DNA from: JAICYJ01 sp963737445
GTDB taxonomy: Bacteria; Actinomycetota; Thermoleophilia; Gaiellales; JAICJC01
Length of the DNA: 64,000 nucleotides
Assembly: GCA_963737445.1 (NCBI GenBank)
Contig: CAVTSO010000015.1
Coordinates: 1-64,000, forward strand
Reading direction: 5' to 3'
Shown: piece after piece, positions 62,930-64,000 of the stretch
Numbering within the stretch: position 1 is the first letter of the stretch
How the letters are laid out: each line of letters opens with the position of its first letter
Made by a program: the position numbers and the translations under genes
The notes under the pieces: generated by a model
What the model was told of the DNA's origin: nothing
Database searches by the model: none
Seen by the model: the letters and a program-made list of their open reading frames with translations, nothing else

Positions 62930-64000
62930 ATGAGACGCCGGAAAGACCAGCAGCGGACCGACGACATCGACGGGCTGTACCGCGAGCTCTACCCGTCGCT
63001 CGTTCGGTTCTCGCAGGGCATCGTCGGCAGTCGGTCGGACGCCGAGGACGCGGTGCACGACGCGTTCGTCGCCGCAGTCCGCAGCGAGCCGGCCGACGAT
63101 CCCCGGCCGTGGCTGTTCCGGATCACCCGCAACGCGTCCATCGATCTGATCCGGCGACGCCGGCCAACTGTGCCGATCGAGGCGGTGCGAGGCCGGCCTG
63201 CCCGCGATCAGTTCGGCCGGCCCCCAGGCCTCGGCCGAGCTGACCGAGCAGCTGGAGCTGATGCGGCGGGGCTGGATGCGCTCCCGGAACGGGCGCACCG
63301 CGATCCTGCTGCGCGAGCTGGCGGACTGCCCTACTCCGAGATCGGCAGGTGCTCGACACCACCGAGGGCAACGTCAAGGTGCTGATCTTCCGGGCGCGGG
63401 CGTCGCTCCACGAGCTCGACCGAGGCCATCGAGCTCGACTGCGAGTCTGTGCGCATGACGCTCTCGGCCGCCGCGGACGGCGAGGCCAGGGTCCAGACCG
63501 CGCCCGCGCCAGGCTGCACGCAGCGCACTGCAACGCCTGCCGTAGCTTCACGGGCGCGATCGGCAGCCAGCGCGTTGCGATCGTGGCCCTGGTGCCGCTG
63601 TTCGCGGCGCCGCATGCCCTCGGCATGGCCGGCGGAGGAGGCGTTGTCGGCGGCGGCATCACCGGAGTCAAGGCCGCGGTGGCCGGGATGCTGGCGGTGG
63701 CCACGGTCGGTGTCAGCGCCGGAGGCGTTGCCGTCTGGGACCAGTCGCACGCTCACCCCGTACCACCGCCCCAGATCGCGGCAGCGGGCGTTCCCGGCTC
63801 CACCGGCCACAGCGAGGGCAGCCACGAGCAGGCTCGGGGCGAGGCCACCGACACGTCCGAGCAGGCAGATGCCGGCGCCGGCGCGGAACCGGGCGACGGC
63901 AACGGCAGCGGCAGCGGCGGCGACAATGAGGCCGAGACGTCGGCCGGCGCCGGCACCCAGTTCGCATCGCTGACGGGTCCGGCTCCCGGTGCCGGCGCGC
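62930..64000 (+). pseudogene. ECF sigma factor with zinc-finger and membrane tail, frameshifted, incomplete
   Basis: Region 2 of an ECF sigma (DDIDGLYRELYPSLVRFSQGIVGSRSDAEDAVHDAFVAAVRS, PRPWLFRITRNASIDLIRRRRP) is in frame from 62930, start chosen by GAGGTG before ATG. Several frame changes after 63195 lead to region 4 (LPERAHRTAILLRELA, YSEIGQVLDTTEGNVKVLIFRARASLHEL), then a zinc-finger-like HAAHCNAC, a membrane segment (AAVAGMLAVATVGVSAGGVAVW) and a Gly/Ser/Asp-rich extracellular tail that leaves the window. Sigma and membrane anchor in one protein is an unusual layout. Confidence 0.7.

Overview
High-GC DNA from an actinomycete. Gene content (SigB/RsbW/STAS partner-switching genes, DUF2339, SelD, Opp-type and polyamine-type transporters, short overlapping ATGA/GTGA operons) fits a Thermoleophilia-like lineage (Solirubrobacterales/Gaiellales) or a relative. 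That placement is an inference from gene content only. A large share of conserved genes, above all at both ends of the window (1-5 kb and 47-64 kb), are split by single-base frame changes inside otherwise well conserved protein sequence. Either the consensus carries indel errors or there is unusual gene decay; these genes are marked as frameshifted.

Layout. 1-1.3 kb holds no recognisable gene. 1.3-5.7 kb is a general-stress regulatory block: a dead RpoD-like fragment, two SigB/SigF-type sigma genes, two RsbW-like kinases, two small kinase-like partners without ATP-site residues, and a STAS protein. The three-gene unit (sigma, degenerate partner, divergent kinase) occurs twice. 5.7-10 kb: a trimethylamine-dehydrogenase-like flavoprotein divergent from tdh-kbl (threonine to glycine). 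10-22.7 kb: a bidirectional cluster for uptake and breakdown of fructosamine (Amadori) compounds or glycated peptides: OppF-OppD-M20 peptidase-LacI on one strand, and FrlB-like deglycase, FrlD-like kinase, class III aminotransferase, binding protein, OppC, OppB and a second, broken binding protein on the other. 22.7-34 kb: MFS transporter, Erm-like methyltransferase, aldo/keto reductase, CTP-synthase-like amidotransferase, STAS plus GAF-GAF-PP2C phosphatase, membrane proteins.

35.8-43.5 kb is bounded by an intact tRNA-Leu(GAG) and a second copy of that tRNA's 3' half in the same orientation, the signature of an integrated element. Its cargo is sulfur/redox stress genes (two paralogous ArsR repressors, ABM-DUF302, sulfide:quinone-reductase-like flavoprotein, glutaredoxin-like protein, DUF2892), an MMPL exporter and a ferritin-like/stress protein. 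A decayed protein O-mannosyltransferase gene abuts the site. 43.5-53.6 kb is core-like: secG, selD, glycosyltransferase, lipoprotein, a polyamine-type ABC transporter without its ATPase, HbpS-like protein, 2'-5' RNA ligase-like protein, S15 peptidase and GNAT. 53.9-54.9 kb is the main RpoD-like sigma gene, followed by an OmpR-type two-component system.

57-64 kb is the most unusual region: a twice-repeated unit of two small single-pass secreted proteins, an ApbE flavin transferase and a ferric-reductase-like membrane protein, with a ferredoxin and a ferredoxin reductase between the units. It lies divergent from the two-component system and ends in an ECF sigma factor fused to a zinc-finger, membrane and extracellular tail. 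The best reading is an envelope flavin-linked electron-transfer system with its own regulators, whose natural flavinylated substrate may be the small proteins.
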